Positions 7,346 to 15,091 are shown, counted from the stretch's first letter. The stretch is 16,787 nucleotides of DNA from Bacteroidales bacterium (GCA_012838875.1 DUOL01000154.1:1-16787), one strand, 5' to 3'. The notes: generated by a model from the letters alone, not told the origin. Made by a program: numbers and translations.

Positions 7346-8974
7346 ATGAACAATTCGAATTTCGAATTTAGAGAGCCGAAAAATGAACCTGTGTATAGTT
7401 ATGCACCCGGCTCAATAGAAAGAGAACTCCTACAAAAAGAGCTTCATCGTCAATACAATCAAACAATTGAAATACCGCTTATCATTGGTGGGAAAGAGGT
7501 GAAAACCGGCAACCTTGGGAAAGTGGTTATGCCAACAGACCACCAACACGTGTTAGCAACCTATCACAAAGTGGGTAAAGCTGAAGTGGAAATGGCTATT
7601 AAAGCCGCTATGGAAGCTAAAAAAGAGTGGGAAAACATCCATTGGATAGAACGTGCCTCCATCATGATGAAAGCCGGTGAGTTGTTATCCAAAAAATATC
7701 GCTATAAACTCAATGCAGCGACCATGTTAGGACAAGGGAAAAATGCTTATCAAGCCGAAATTGACTCTGCCTGCGAAGCAATTGATTTTTTCCGCTTTAA
7801 TGCCTATTTTGCATCTAAAATTTATGGTCAACAACCGCTTTCCGACAATTCGACAATTAACAGAATGGAGTACCGCCCGTTAGAAGGTTTTGTTTACTCC
7901 ATTTCTCCTTTTAATTTTACCGCTATAGCTTGTAACTTAAATGTTTCTCCCGTTCTTATGGGTAATGTTATGATTTGGAAACCGGCTACGACTGCAATTC
8001 TTTCCAATTACTACTTAATGGAACTGTTCAAAGAAGCAGGTCTTCCGGACGGTGTTATCAACTTCCTCCCCGGTAGCGGTTCTATCATTAGTGATGCTGT
8101 TTTCTCGTCTCCCGATTTTGCAGGTGTTCACTTTACAGGTAGCACCAGCACTTTTAACGCTTTCTGGAAAACAATCGGCGAAAATGTCGGCAAGTATAAA
8201 ACATATCCGAAAATTGTCGGCGAAACCGGCGGAAAAGACTTTATCTTTTCTCATTCAAGTGCCAACACAACCGAATTAGCCGTTGCTATTGTACGTGGCG
8301 CCTTCGAATATCAAGGACAAAAATGTTCTGCCGCCTCCCGCGCCTATATTCCTAAATCTATCTGGAATGACACCTTCGAACAGATTAAAGAGATGATGAA
8401 AACCATCAAAATGGGCGATGTTACCGATTTCTCCAATTTTATTAACGCCGTGATAGACGAAAAATCATTTGATAATATCGCCGGCTATATCGATAGAGCG
8501 GCAAAATCTAAAGATGCTGAAATTATCCTAGGAGGAAAATATGACAAATCAAAAGGATTTTTTATCGAACCGACTATCATATTAGCTAAAACCCCCAACT
8601 ATGAATCAATGGTAGAAGAAATCTTCGGACCGGTACTAACTATCTACGTTTATGATGATAATAAATATGAAGAGACATTGAGTTTATGCGACCAAACGTC
8701 TCCGTATGCCTTAACCGGCTCTATTTTCGCTCGCGACCGCTACGCTATGAATTTTGCAATGGATAAATTACGCTATGCCGCCGGGAATTTCTACCTAAAT
8801 GATAAACCCACGGGAGCTGTCGTAGGTAATCAACCTTTTGGCGGAGCACGCGGCTCCGGAACAAATGACAAAGCAGGTAGCGAACTAAACCTCTATCGCT
8901 GGGTTAGCCCACGCGCAATTAAAGAAGCTCTCGTTCCACCTACTGACTACAGATATCCTTTCTTGGAAAAATAA
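7346..8974 (+). CDS. pruA: 1-pyrroline-5-carboxylate (glutamate semialdehyde) dehydrogenase, ALDH4A1 type
   Basis: This 542-residue aldehyde dehydrogenase oxidises glutamate-5-semialdehyde/P5C to glutamate with NAD+ in the cytoplasm. The catalytic cysteine is C327 in GQKCSAASR and the general base is E293 in GETGGKD. FTGSTSTF is the coenzyme loop. Many segments (FTAIACN, MGNVMIWKP, FEYQGQKCSA, EEIFGPVLTIYVY, GNFYLNDKPTGAVVG, QPFGGARGSGTNDK) follow the human mitochondrial ALDH4A1 pattern as I know it, and the length is that of the monofunctional enzyme, without a proline dehydrogenase domain. It forms a unit with the saccharopine dehydrogenase-type gene 32 bp upstream and is closed by a terminator. 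The genomic pairing leaves open that it also accepts 2-aminoadipate semialdehyde, one carbon longer; this is inference. Confidence 0.93.
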   Translation: MNNSNFEFREPKNEPVYSYAPGSIERELLQKELHRQYNQTIEIPLIIGGKEVKTGNLGKVVMPTDHQHVLATYHKVGKAEVEMAIKAAMEAKKEWENIHWIERASIMMKAGELLSKKYRYKLNAATMLGQGKNAYQAEIDSACEAIDFFRFNAYFASKIYGQQPLSDNSTINRMEYRPLEGFVYSISPFNFTAIACNLNVSPVLMGNVMIWKPATTAILSNYYLMELFKEAGLPDGVINFLPGSGSIISDAVFSSPDFAGVHFTGSTSTFNAFWKTIGENVGKYKTYPKIVGETGGKDFIFSHSSANTTELAVAIVRGAFEYQGQKCSAASRAYIPKSIWNDTFEQIKEMMKTIKMGDVTDFSNFINAVIDEKSFDNIAGYIDRAAKSKDAEIILGGKYDKSKGFFIEPTIILAKTPNYESMVEEIFGPVLTIYVYDDNKYEETLSLCDQTSPYALTGSIFARDRYAMNFAMDKLRYAAGNFYLNDKPTGAVVGNQPFGGARGSGTNDKAGSELNLYRWVSPRAIKEALVPPTDYRYPFLEK

Positions 8975-8990
8975 GAATTAAAATAAATTT

Positions 8991-9027
8991 AAACGTAGCT
9001 AAATTATAATTAGCTACGTTTTTTTTT
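8991..9027 (+). terminator. Intrinsic terminator after pruA
   Basis: A perfect 12-bp stem, AAACGTAGCTAA (8991-9002) with TTAGCTACGTTT (9010-9021), encloses a 7-base A/T loop. It runs into nine T residues (9019-9027). It starts 17 bases after the pruA stop and separates that unit from the lipid cassette. Confidence 0.9.
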
Positions 9028-9084
9028 ATTAATCTCTCCCCATTTTAACTCAATAATCATATCACTTTTTTCTTATTAAAATCA

Positions 9085-9092
9085 TATCTTTG
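9085..9092 (+). promoter_or_regulatory. -7 promoter box for the acyl-ligase/acyltransferase cassette
   Basis: TATCTTTG matches the Bacteroidota -7 consensus TAnnTTTG and is identical to the box at 5886. Only a T-run (about 9065-9071), not a clear TTTG, lies upstream. Transcription would begin near 9098, giving a leader of under 20 bases before the ATG at 9116. Confidence 0.5.
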
Positions 9093-9115
9093 CAAATTAA
9101 TTTTATAACTTATTG

Positions 9116-11593
9116 ATGATAAAAAAAAGAAAGAAAACTGCTATTTTTTACAAAGGGAAAAGCTACTCCTACTGTCAATTATGTCAATACTCAACTTGCT
9201 ATGCGCAGCACTTCTCTAAGATTACGATTCCGAAAAAAGTTCTGATTTTTTCCGAAAATTCTGCTGAATACTTTTTTGCATTCTATGGTGCTTTGCGTTG
9301 TCAAGCAATGATTATTCCCGTTGATATTCAGTCAACAGAAAAGGAATTAACTTATATGATTGAAGATTGCCAACCTGATATAATTTTCACCTCTTCCGAT
9401 AAAAGATATCTTATTAACTCAGTTCTCGAAACTTATACTAATCACCCATGTTACATCATAACTCCGGAAGATATTGATATTTCCTCCGTTGAAACTCTTC
9501 CAATTACTGAAATTCCTGAAGGTGAACCGGAACAAACCATGCTTATTATTTACACGTCTGGAACAACGGGAACTCCAAAAGGGGTTATGCTTTCTTACAA
9601 AAACGTACTTTTTAACATCCACGCCGTCTCAGATAAAGTCCCTATATATCAAGCTGATAGAAATGTAATGGTGCTATTACCTCTACACCACTCATTTCCT
9701 CTCATAGGTTCCCTTATTGCCCCTATTTACGTGGGTGCTACCGTCTACATTGCTGACAGCTTATCGTCTGAAGCTATTTTAAAGACTCTCAAGGAAGGAA
9801 AAATTGCATTAATTATTGGTGTTCCTCGTCTGTACGATACATTAGCAAAAGGGATAATGGAAAAAATAAATGCCCGCTTTATAACTCGATTACTATACAA
9901 AACTGTAAAAAAAATAGGAAGCGACAATCTTTCAAAACTTGTCTTTAAGTCAGTGCACAAGAAATTTGGAGGTTTTGTCAAATATTTGGTTTCGGGCGGC
10001 GCAGCTCTATCTGTAGAAACGGCTCAAGTATTCAAAACGCTTGGTTTTTATGTTTTAGAAGGCTACGGAATGACGGAAACAGCACCTATGATTAGTTTTA
10101 CACGCCCCGGAAAACGTAAAATCGGATATGCCGGAGAAATTCTTCCTGATATTCAAATTGCTTTTACCAAACAACAAGAAATTTTAGTAAAAGGTGATAA
10201 TGTAATGCAAGGCTATTATCAACGCCCCGAAGAGACAGCCGAAATTCTTAAAGACGGTTGGTTGCATACAGGTGATACCGGATTTCTCAATCGCTACGGT
10301 CTTAAACTTACCGGTAGAATTAAGGAAATTATTGTTACCTCAAGCGGAAAGAATATTAATCCTGCAGAATTAGAACTGGAATTACTAAAAAAATCACCCT
10401 TAATCAAAGAAGCCGGTGTTTTTATGGCAGATGACTCGCTACAAGTTATCATTGTCCCTCAATTAAGTGAATTTCGTATTAATAGTAATATTTCTATGAA
10501 AGCCACGTTTAAAGATATAATAGCCGATTTCAATCTTCATTCTATACCTTACAAAAGAATTAAGCGTCTGCATATTTTCTCCGAAGAATTACCAAAAACA
10601 AGATTAGGAAAAATACAACGATTTAAATTACCTTCTCTTGTTAAAGATAGAGAAGATAAAAACCGTGCAGATGATTTAACGGAAAAAAGCGAAGTCTTTC
10701 TACTATTGAAAAAATTTATTGAAAATGAAACCGGTTTTCGAGCAAGCGGAAATGACCATTTTGAAATAGATTTAGCAATGGACTCTCTCAGTCGGGTAGC
10801 TTTATTAGCCTATTTAGAACACACTTTTGGAATCTGTATCAATGAAAAAGTGTTGGAAAAATATAGCACTCTTAACTCTTTAACGGAATACGTAGAAAAA
10901 CATTTACAGGTAATTGAATGTACAGAGTTGTCTTGGAAAGAGATTTTATCATCTAAATATCAAGATATTAAACTTCCCAAATCCGGCGTAATTCATTTTC
11001 TAATGAGCTATCTTATCAAACTTTTATTCCATCTCTCCTATCGTTATCGCGGAAAAGGAGAAAAAAACATCCCCGATGAGCCTTGTATAATTGTTGCAAA
11101 TCACCGAAGTGCTATTGATGGACATATAATCACCTCACGAATGAAAAACAAGATGATTCGCAAAACTTTTCTTTTTGCCAAAAAGAAGCATTGGAAATCG
11201 TCATTTGCTCGTTTCATGGCTTTAAAAAACAACATTATACTTATTGATGTAAACGAGAATCTACGCTCTTCCTTACAATACCTTTCATCAGTATTAAAAA
11301 AGGGAAAGAATATCATCATTTTTCCTGAAGGAACTCGCTCTAAAAACAATACGCTTCTTCAATTCAAAGAAACTTTCGCCATTCTCAGTAAAGAACTCAA
11401 TGTACCCATCATCCCAGTTACAATTCAAGGTAGTGAACGTGCTGTTTACCACTCTATTAAAATTCCTCGTTTCTTTGCACGCATTAATGTGGAATTTTTA
11501 GAACCTATCTATCCCGAAAATCATACCACTATTTCAATAAAAGAAAAAGTTGAAAATATCATATATCATCAACTTAATTTAAAGAAAAAATAA
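9116..11593 (+). CDS. Fused acyl-activating ligase, acyl carrier domain and PlsC-type acyltransferase
   Basis: Three enzymes are joined in one chain of 825 residues. Residues about 1-510 are an AMP-binding acyl ligase: P-loop YTSGTTGTPKG near 146, GYGMTETAP, TGDTGF, GRIKEIIVTSSGKNI, and the catalytic lysine K499 in RLGKIQR. Residues about 525-600 are an acyl carrier domain with the phosphopantetheine serine S557 in AMDSLSR. Residues about 630-825 are a PlsC-type acyltransferase with NHRSAID (H663, HxxxxD) and FPEGTRS (736-742). The likely job is to activate a free fatty acid, load it on the built-in carrier and pass it to a lysophospholipid or similar acceptor at the membrane. E. coli Aas does a comparable reaction but has the acyltransferase first and no fused carrier. 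ATG at 9116 is preferred over the in-frame TTG at 9113. The next acyltransferase gene follows 11 bp later. Confidence 0.9.
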   Translation: MIKKRKKTAIFYKGKSYSYCQLCQYSTCYAQHFSKITIPKKVLIFSENSAEYFFAFYGALRCQAMIIPVDIQSTEKELTYMIEDCQPDIIFTSSDKRYLINSVLETYTNHPCYIITPEDIDISSVETLPITEIPEGEPEQTMLIIYTSGTTGTPKGVMLSYKNVLFNIHAVSDKVPIYQADRNVMVLLPLHHSFPLIGSLIAPIYVGATVYIADSLSSEAILKTLKEGKIALIIGVPRLYDTLAKGIMEKINARFITRLLYKTVKKIGSDNLSKLVFKSVHKKFGGFVKYLVSGGAALSVETAQVFKTLGFYVLEGYGMTETAPMISFTRPGKRKIGYAGEILPDIQIAFTKQQEILVKGDNVMQGYYQRPEETAEILKDGWLHTGDTGFLNRYGLKLTGRIKEIIVTSSGKNINPAELELELLKKSPLIKEAGVFMADDSLQVIIVPQLSEFRINSNISMKATFKDIIADFNLHSIPYKRIKRLHIFSEELPKTRLGKIQRFKLPSLVKDREDKNRADDLTEKSEVFLLLKKFIENETGFRASGNDHFEIDLAMDSLSRVALLAYLEHTFGICINEKVLEKYSTLNSLTEYVEKHLQVIECTELSWKEILSSKYQDIKLPKSGVIHFLMSYLIKLLFHLSYRYRGKGEKNIPDEPCIIVANHRSAIDGHIITSRMKNKMIRKTFLFAKKKHWKSSFARFMALKNNIILIDVNENLRSSLQYLSSVLKKGKNIIIFPEGTRSKNNTLLQFKETFAILSKELNVPIIPVTIQGSERAVYHSIKIPRFFARINVEFLEPIYPENHTTISIKEKVENIIYHQLNLKKK

Positions 11594-11604
11594 TTTTAAT
11601 TTTT

Positions 11605-12738
11605 ATGAAATCATATTATCCATTTGAAGATACGCGTCCCTATAATGATGATGAAATACCCGCGGCAGTGGAACGAGTTCTCGCCTCCCCGTACCTCACC
11701 TCCGTTTTTCAATACCTTTTTCCAAATGAAGATATTGAAAGTTTTAAAGCTCATTTTTCCCAAATAAAAACGATAAGAGATTTCCAACATCAATTTATGT
11801 ATCATGCAATGCAAAGCATCATTGAACAAACAATATCGGAAATATCATCTGCGGGGATCGAAAAATTAGATGATAATAAAAAATGTATGTTTGTTTCCAA
11901 TCATCGGGATATTTTAATGGACTCGGCTCTTTTACAAGTCTTTCTGAATAAATCTAATTTTGATACTTGTGAAATTACGTTTGGCAGTAATCTAATGCGT
12001 GGGCAATTTGTTATTGATATCGGCAAAATGAACAAAATGTTTAAAATTGTGCGTGGGGGCAATATTCGTGATTTCTATAATAATTCAATGGAAGTTTCGC
12101 AATATATGCGCTACGCTATTACGGAGAAAAAACAATCTACATGGATTGCTCAACGCAACGGGCGAACTAAAAATGGTATCGATAAGACAGAACCCGCTCT
12201 TTTAAAGATGTTTGCTATGAGCAGCCAAAAACCTTTTGTGGAAAATTTTCTTGAACTAAATGTTACGCCCGTCTCTATTTCCTACGAATACGAGCCTTGC
12301 GACTTCCTTAAAACCAGGGAGTTATACATCTCCTTATATCAAAAATATGAAAAAACCGCCGACGAGGACTTGAATAGCATTTTACACGGAATCAAACAAT
12401 ATAAAGGGAAAGTTCACCTCACCGTTTGCGATAGTATTAACGAAAATGATTTAAAAGAGTGCGACCAATTGGAGAAAAACATGAAATTCAACCATTTAGC
12501 CAATATTATGGATTTACGCATCTATAAGAATTATAAGTTGTGGAAAACCAACTATATAGCATACGACACCCTGCACCAAACGCAACAGTTCAACGCCTTT
12601 TATAACGAACAAGAGAAAAGTGAATTTCAAAATTATATGGAAAATGGGTTGAAGGCTATAGACGGGAATAAAGATGAGCTTCAAACTATTTTTTTAGAAA
12701 TTTATGCTAATCCTGTAAAAAGCGTGTTGCAGCTATAA
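11605..12738 (+). CDS. Atypical lysophospholipid/glycerolipid acyltransferase (LPLAT superfamily, Bacteroidota type)
   Basis: This 377-residue protein resembles glycerolipid acyltransferases but has altered motifs. Block I reads SNHRDILMDS, with H100 and the aspartates D102 and D106; the usual HxxxxD spacing would place D at 105, which is Met. Block II is GSNLMRGQF with KIVRGGN further on. Block III, WIAQRNGRTKNG, replaces FPEGTRS. Block IV is PVSISYEYEPCD. I recall the same set (HRDIxxDS, WIAQRxGRxK, PVSIxYEYxPCD) in other Bacteroidota proteins annotated as 1-acyl-glycerol-3-phosphate acyltransferases, so it is a family pattern rather than a broken gene. The predicted role is acyl transfer in membrane lipid synthesis; acceptor and donor are unknown. 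It starts 11 bp after the ligase-ACP-PlsC fusion, so the two probably act in one lipid route. A GC-rich repeat follows its stop. Confidence 0.78.
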   Translation: MKSYYPFEDTRPYNDDEIPAAVERVLASPYLTSVFQYLFPNEDIESFKAHFSQIKTIRDFQHQFMYHAMQSIIEQTISEISSAGIEKLDDNKKCMFVSNHRDILMDSALLQVFLNKSNFDTCEITFGSNLMRGQFVIDIGKMNKMFKIVRGGNIRDFYNNSMEVSQYMRYAITEKKQSTWIAQRNGRTKNGIDKTEPALLKMFAMSSQKPFVENFLELNVTPVSISYEYEPCDFLKTRELYISLYQKYEKTADEDLNSILHGIKQYKGKVHLTVCDSINENDLKECDQLEKNMKFNHLANIMDLRIYKNYKLWKTNYIAYDTLHQTQQFNAFYNEQEKSEFQNYMENGLKAIDGNKDELQTIFLEIYANPVKSVLQL

Positions 12739-12793
12739 GAACTTAGTAATCAGAAGATAGCACCCAATCATCAAGTTATAGATTTTATTTTTT

Positions 12794-12988
12794 ATTAGGG
12801 CGTGCCCCCTCGCTACGCTCGGGGTCGGTCTTCGCCTGCAAGTCCGCAGCCGCCAGCCGTGGGGTCGCAAAGCGGCAAAAAGAGCTTACAAGCTCGCTTT
12901 TTTGCCGCCGCGTCCCCAGCGGCTGGCGGCTTTACGGGCTTTCCGGCTACGCCCTCACGCAGCCAACTTGCTCATATAAAGCAACTTA
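12794..12988 (+). repeat. GC-rich interspersed hairpin element, copy 2 (complete)
   Basis: This 195-bp element aligns without gaps to the inverted complement of 15294-15488 with 18 differences (about 91% identity). It starts with attagggcgtgcccc and ends with catataaagcaactta. It can fold from about 12834 to 12947 as one long hairpin: GCC/GGC at the base, AAGTCCGC with CGGGCTT, AGCCGCC (12848-12854) with GGCGGCT (12925-12931), AGCCG-TGGGG with CCCCAGCGGCT, then the tip at 12872-12908. Four paired positions change together between copies. It lies between two convergent genes. An open frame from a GTG at 12802 to 13044 runs through it but is judged non-coding. Confidence 0.95.
12872..12908. terminator. 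Hairpin tip of repeat copy 2, candidate bidirectional terminator
   Basis: GCGGC, an A-tract (12877-12881) and GAGCTT pair with AAGCTC, a T-tract (12899-12903) and GCCGC, with only a 3-base bulge (12896-12898) and a two-base centre. On each strand the GAGCTT/AAGCTC stem is followed by a run of T, so it could stop transcription from both the acyltransferase gene on the left and the nitroreductase gene on the right. Confidence 0.55.
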
Positions 12989-13012
12989 GCAAAGAAGTGA
13001 AAAGTGGAAAAT

Positions 13013-13780
13013 TTAGTAACTATCTAAAAATTTTTGCTTTTTAAGCACCTCCACTAATATTTTGCTAAAATATTCATTATCCTCTTTTTTATACCTTCGT
13101 TCCGTAAATATTCTCGCCAAATTATTCAAATTATTCTCTTCAAAAAGAGCTAATGTATTAGGATGCTGTTCCTTATCGGAATAGATTTTATTTATAGCCT
13201 CTTCCGAATAATCTTTATATTTTTCATAATGAATAAAGGCTTCGTGAGGCAGTTTATCGGTCAATTCGGGAGTTTCTTTCGGATAACCAAACGATATTGA
13301 AGCAATTGGAAAAACACGGGGCGGTAATTCAAACAGTTCAATAAACTTATCACAATTAAAAGTAATCGTTCCTAACCAGCAAATACCAAGTCCTAACGAT
13401 TCAGCCGCAACGCAAGCATTTTGCGCCGCAATCAGTGCGTCCGTTACAGCCCAATGATAACTCTGCAAGTTATCATAAGCCGTAGTTTCCGCCTCACGAT
13501 ATTGACAATATTTACTAAACCGGTTCAAATCGGCACAGAAAGTCAATAGTAGAGGAGCTTCGGTCACCATAGGCTGATTAAAGTGAAAAGGTGCCGCCTT
13601 CGCTTTCATCTCGGCATCTTCAGTAATAATAATGCTATAAAGTTGCAAATTTCCCATGGTAGAACCGTTACACGCCGCCTGAATAATATAATCCAGTTTC
13701 TCCTTCTCAATCTTTTGAGAACTGTATTTCCTTATTGAGCGATGATTTAATAAAGTTTTAAGAGTAGAGTTAATATTCAT
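13013..13780 (-). CDS. Nitroreductase-family FMN oxidoreductase (NfsA/FRP-like)
   Basis: This is a 255-residue flavin enzyme of the nitroreductase fold. The N-terminal HRSIRKYSSQ (13-22) is the FMN phosphate-binding segment. GNLQLYSIII (43-52) is the second flavin region, and GICWLGTI (132-139) with PIASISFGYPKE is the C-terminal core. The length and arrangement suit NfsA/flavin reductase P-type NAD(P)H-dependent oxidoreductases, which reduce quinones, nitro compounds or flavin. The physiological substrate cannot be read from sequence. The C-terminus (about 215-255) is charged and less typical. It is transcribed divergently from the VioA-like aminotransferase and convergently to the acyltransferase gene, with repeat copy 2 between the 3' ends. 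No clear -7 box was found upstream on its strand. Confidence 0.87.
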   Translation of the reverse strand: MNINSTLKTLLNHRSIRKYSSQKIEKEKLDYIIQAACNGSTMGNLQLYSIIITEDAEMKAKAAPFHFNQPMVTEAPLLLTFCADLNRFSKYCQYREAETTAYDNLQSYHWAVTDALIAAQNACVAAESLGLGICWLGTITFNCDKFIELFELPPRVFPIASISFGYPKETPELTDKLPHEAFIHYEKYKDYSEEAINKIYSDKEQHPNTLALFEENNLNNLARIFTERRYKKEDNEYFSKILVEVLKKQKFLDSY

Positions 13781-13864
13781 AATTACGATTGTTTAATATA
13801 TAATATGTAAACTGATATTTTTCGTATTTATGATATGATTGCTTAATAATTTATCTATTTAAAA

Positions 13865-13895
13865 ATTGAACATTAAATTATTTTGTCTAAATTTG
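13865..13895 (+). promoter_or_regulatory. Bacteroidota-type promoter for the sugar aminotransferase gene
   Basis: ATTG (13865-13868) lies 19 bp before TAAATTTG (13888-13895), matching the spacing and form TTTG-N19-TAnnTTTG. The start of transcription would be near 13901, leaving a leader of about 75 bases before the ATG at 13976. Confidence 0.55.
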
Positions 13896-13975
13896 CACGC
13901 GAAAAAACGATGCTTCTTGCAATAATTTTAGAAGAATGAATTGCTGTCATTAGAGCATCTATTTATTAGAAAACT

Positions 13976-15091
13976 ATGGATAAACAAATAAAAGTTACCA
14001 CGCCGTTACTCCCGCCGTTGGAAGAGTTTAACGTTTATTTGCAAGACATCTGGTCGAGGAAATGGCTTACAAATAACGGTTATTATCACGAATTACTTGA
14101 AAAAGAACTTTGTCGTTACTTACAAGTAGAACATTTCAGTCTTTTTTCCAATGGCACTTTAGCATTAATAACGGCACTGCAAGCGTTACAAATTTCAGGG
14201 GAAGTTATTACTACGCCGTACAGTTTTGTTGCCACTACACACGCTTTGTGGTGGAATGGAATTAAACCTATTTTTGTCGATATCGAACCCAACACTTGCA
14301 ATATAAATCCCGATAAAATAGAAGCTGCCATAACGGAGAAGACGACTGCTATTATGCCCGTTCACGTGTACGGGAATCCCTGTAATCACGAAAAAATACA
14401 AAAAATAGCCGATAAATATAATTTAAAAATCATCTATGATGCCGCCCATGCTTTCGCCGTTACGCAAAATGAGCATTCCATTTTACGATATGGGGATTTA
14501 TCCATTTTAAGTTTTCACGCTACCAAAACTTACTCTACTATTGAAGGCGGAGCTATCATTTGTCACTCGGAAGAGATGAAAAGACATATTGATAATTTAA
14601 AAAACTTTGGTTTTCGTGGCGAAACGGTAGTAGAAGAACCCGGCATTAACGCAAAACTCAATGAAGTACAAGCCGCTTACGGTTTAGCATCGCTCAAATA
14701 TATTGATGACGCTATCCAAAAACGTAAAAAAAGAGCTGAACAATATAGAGAAATTATTGATAAAATTTCGGGCATTAGCTATTTACAAGAAATTGAAGGC
14801 GTTAAATATAACTATTCCTATTTTGCCGTTATGATTGATGAAAAAACGTATGGAATAAGTCGAGATGAACTATACGATAAGCTAAAAGAGGAGAATATTT
14901 TTGGTAGACGTTACTTTTATCCTTTAATTAGCACATTTAAACCTTACAAAAGTCTTCCTTCGGCAAAACCGCAAAACCTGCCCATAGCTACACGTGTAGC
15001 AGATTCTGTTATCTGTTTACCTATGCATCACGAACTTACGGAAAAAGACGTAATAAAAATCGGGACTATCCTACAAAGAAATAAATTGTAG
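13976..15091 (+). CDS. DegT/DnrJ/EryC1-family PLP aminotransferase, VioA-like nucleotide-sugar transaminase
   Basis: This 371-residue enzyme belongs to the sugar aminotransferases that install an amino group on a keto nucleotide sugar using PLP. The Schiff-base lysine is K184 in FHATKTYSTIEGG. D155 in YDAAHAF binds the pyridine nitrogen, and SNGT (58-61) holds the phosphate. The N-terminal pattern (PLLPPLEEF, SRKWLTNNG, NGTLALITALQAL, EVITTPYSFVATTHAL, NGIKPIFVDIEP, MPVHVYGNPC) is close to what I recall of VioA, which makes dTDP-4-amino-4,6-dideoxyglucose, and to FdtB-like enzymes; the exact sugar is not proven. Such products enter O-antigen or other surface glycans. No other sugar genes flank it, so it stands apart from the cluster that would use it. 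A late LptD-like gene lies convergent downstream. Confidence 0.9.
   Translation: MDKQIKVTTPLLPPLEEFNVYLQDIWSRKWLTNNGYYHELLEKELCRYLQVEHFSLFSNGTLALITALQALQISGEVITTPYSFVATTHALWWNGIKPIFVDIEPNTCNINPDKIEAAITEKTTAIMPVHVYGNPCNHEKIQKIADKYNLKIIYDAAHAFAVTQNEHSILRYGDLSILSFHATKTYSTIEGGAIICHSEEMKRHIDNLKNFGFRGETVVEEPGINAKLNEVQAAYGLASLKYIDDAIQKRKKRAEQYREIIDKISGISYLQEIEGVKYNYSYFAVMIDEKTYGISRDELYDKLKEENIFGRRYFYPLISTFKPYKSLPSAKPQNLPIATRVADSVICLPMHHELTEKDVIKIGTILQRNKL

Noticed and set aside
8015..8279. Open frames on both strands within pruA
   Set aside because: They are shadows of the P5C dehydrogenase reading frame; the pruA frame carries the catalytic residues through this region.
9113..9115. TTG as the start of the ligase fusion gene
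   Set aside because: An ATG follows immediately in frame at 9116 and is the simpler start; no ribosome-binding sequence favours TTG.
12794..12988. Repeat as an insertion sequence or active MITE
   Set aside because: The ends (attaggg... and ...aactta) are not inverted repeats of each other, no target-site duplication is visible at either complete copy, and no transposase or RAYT gene is in the window.
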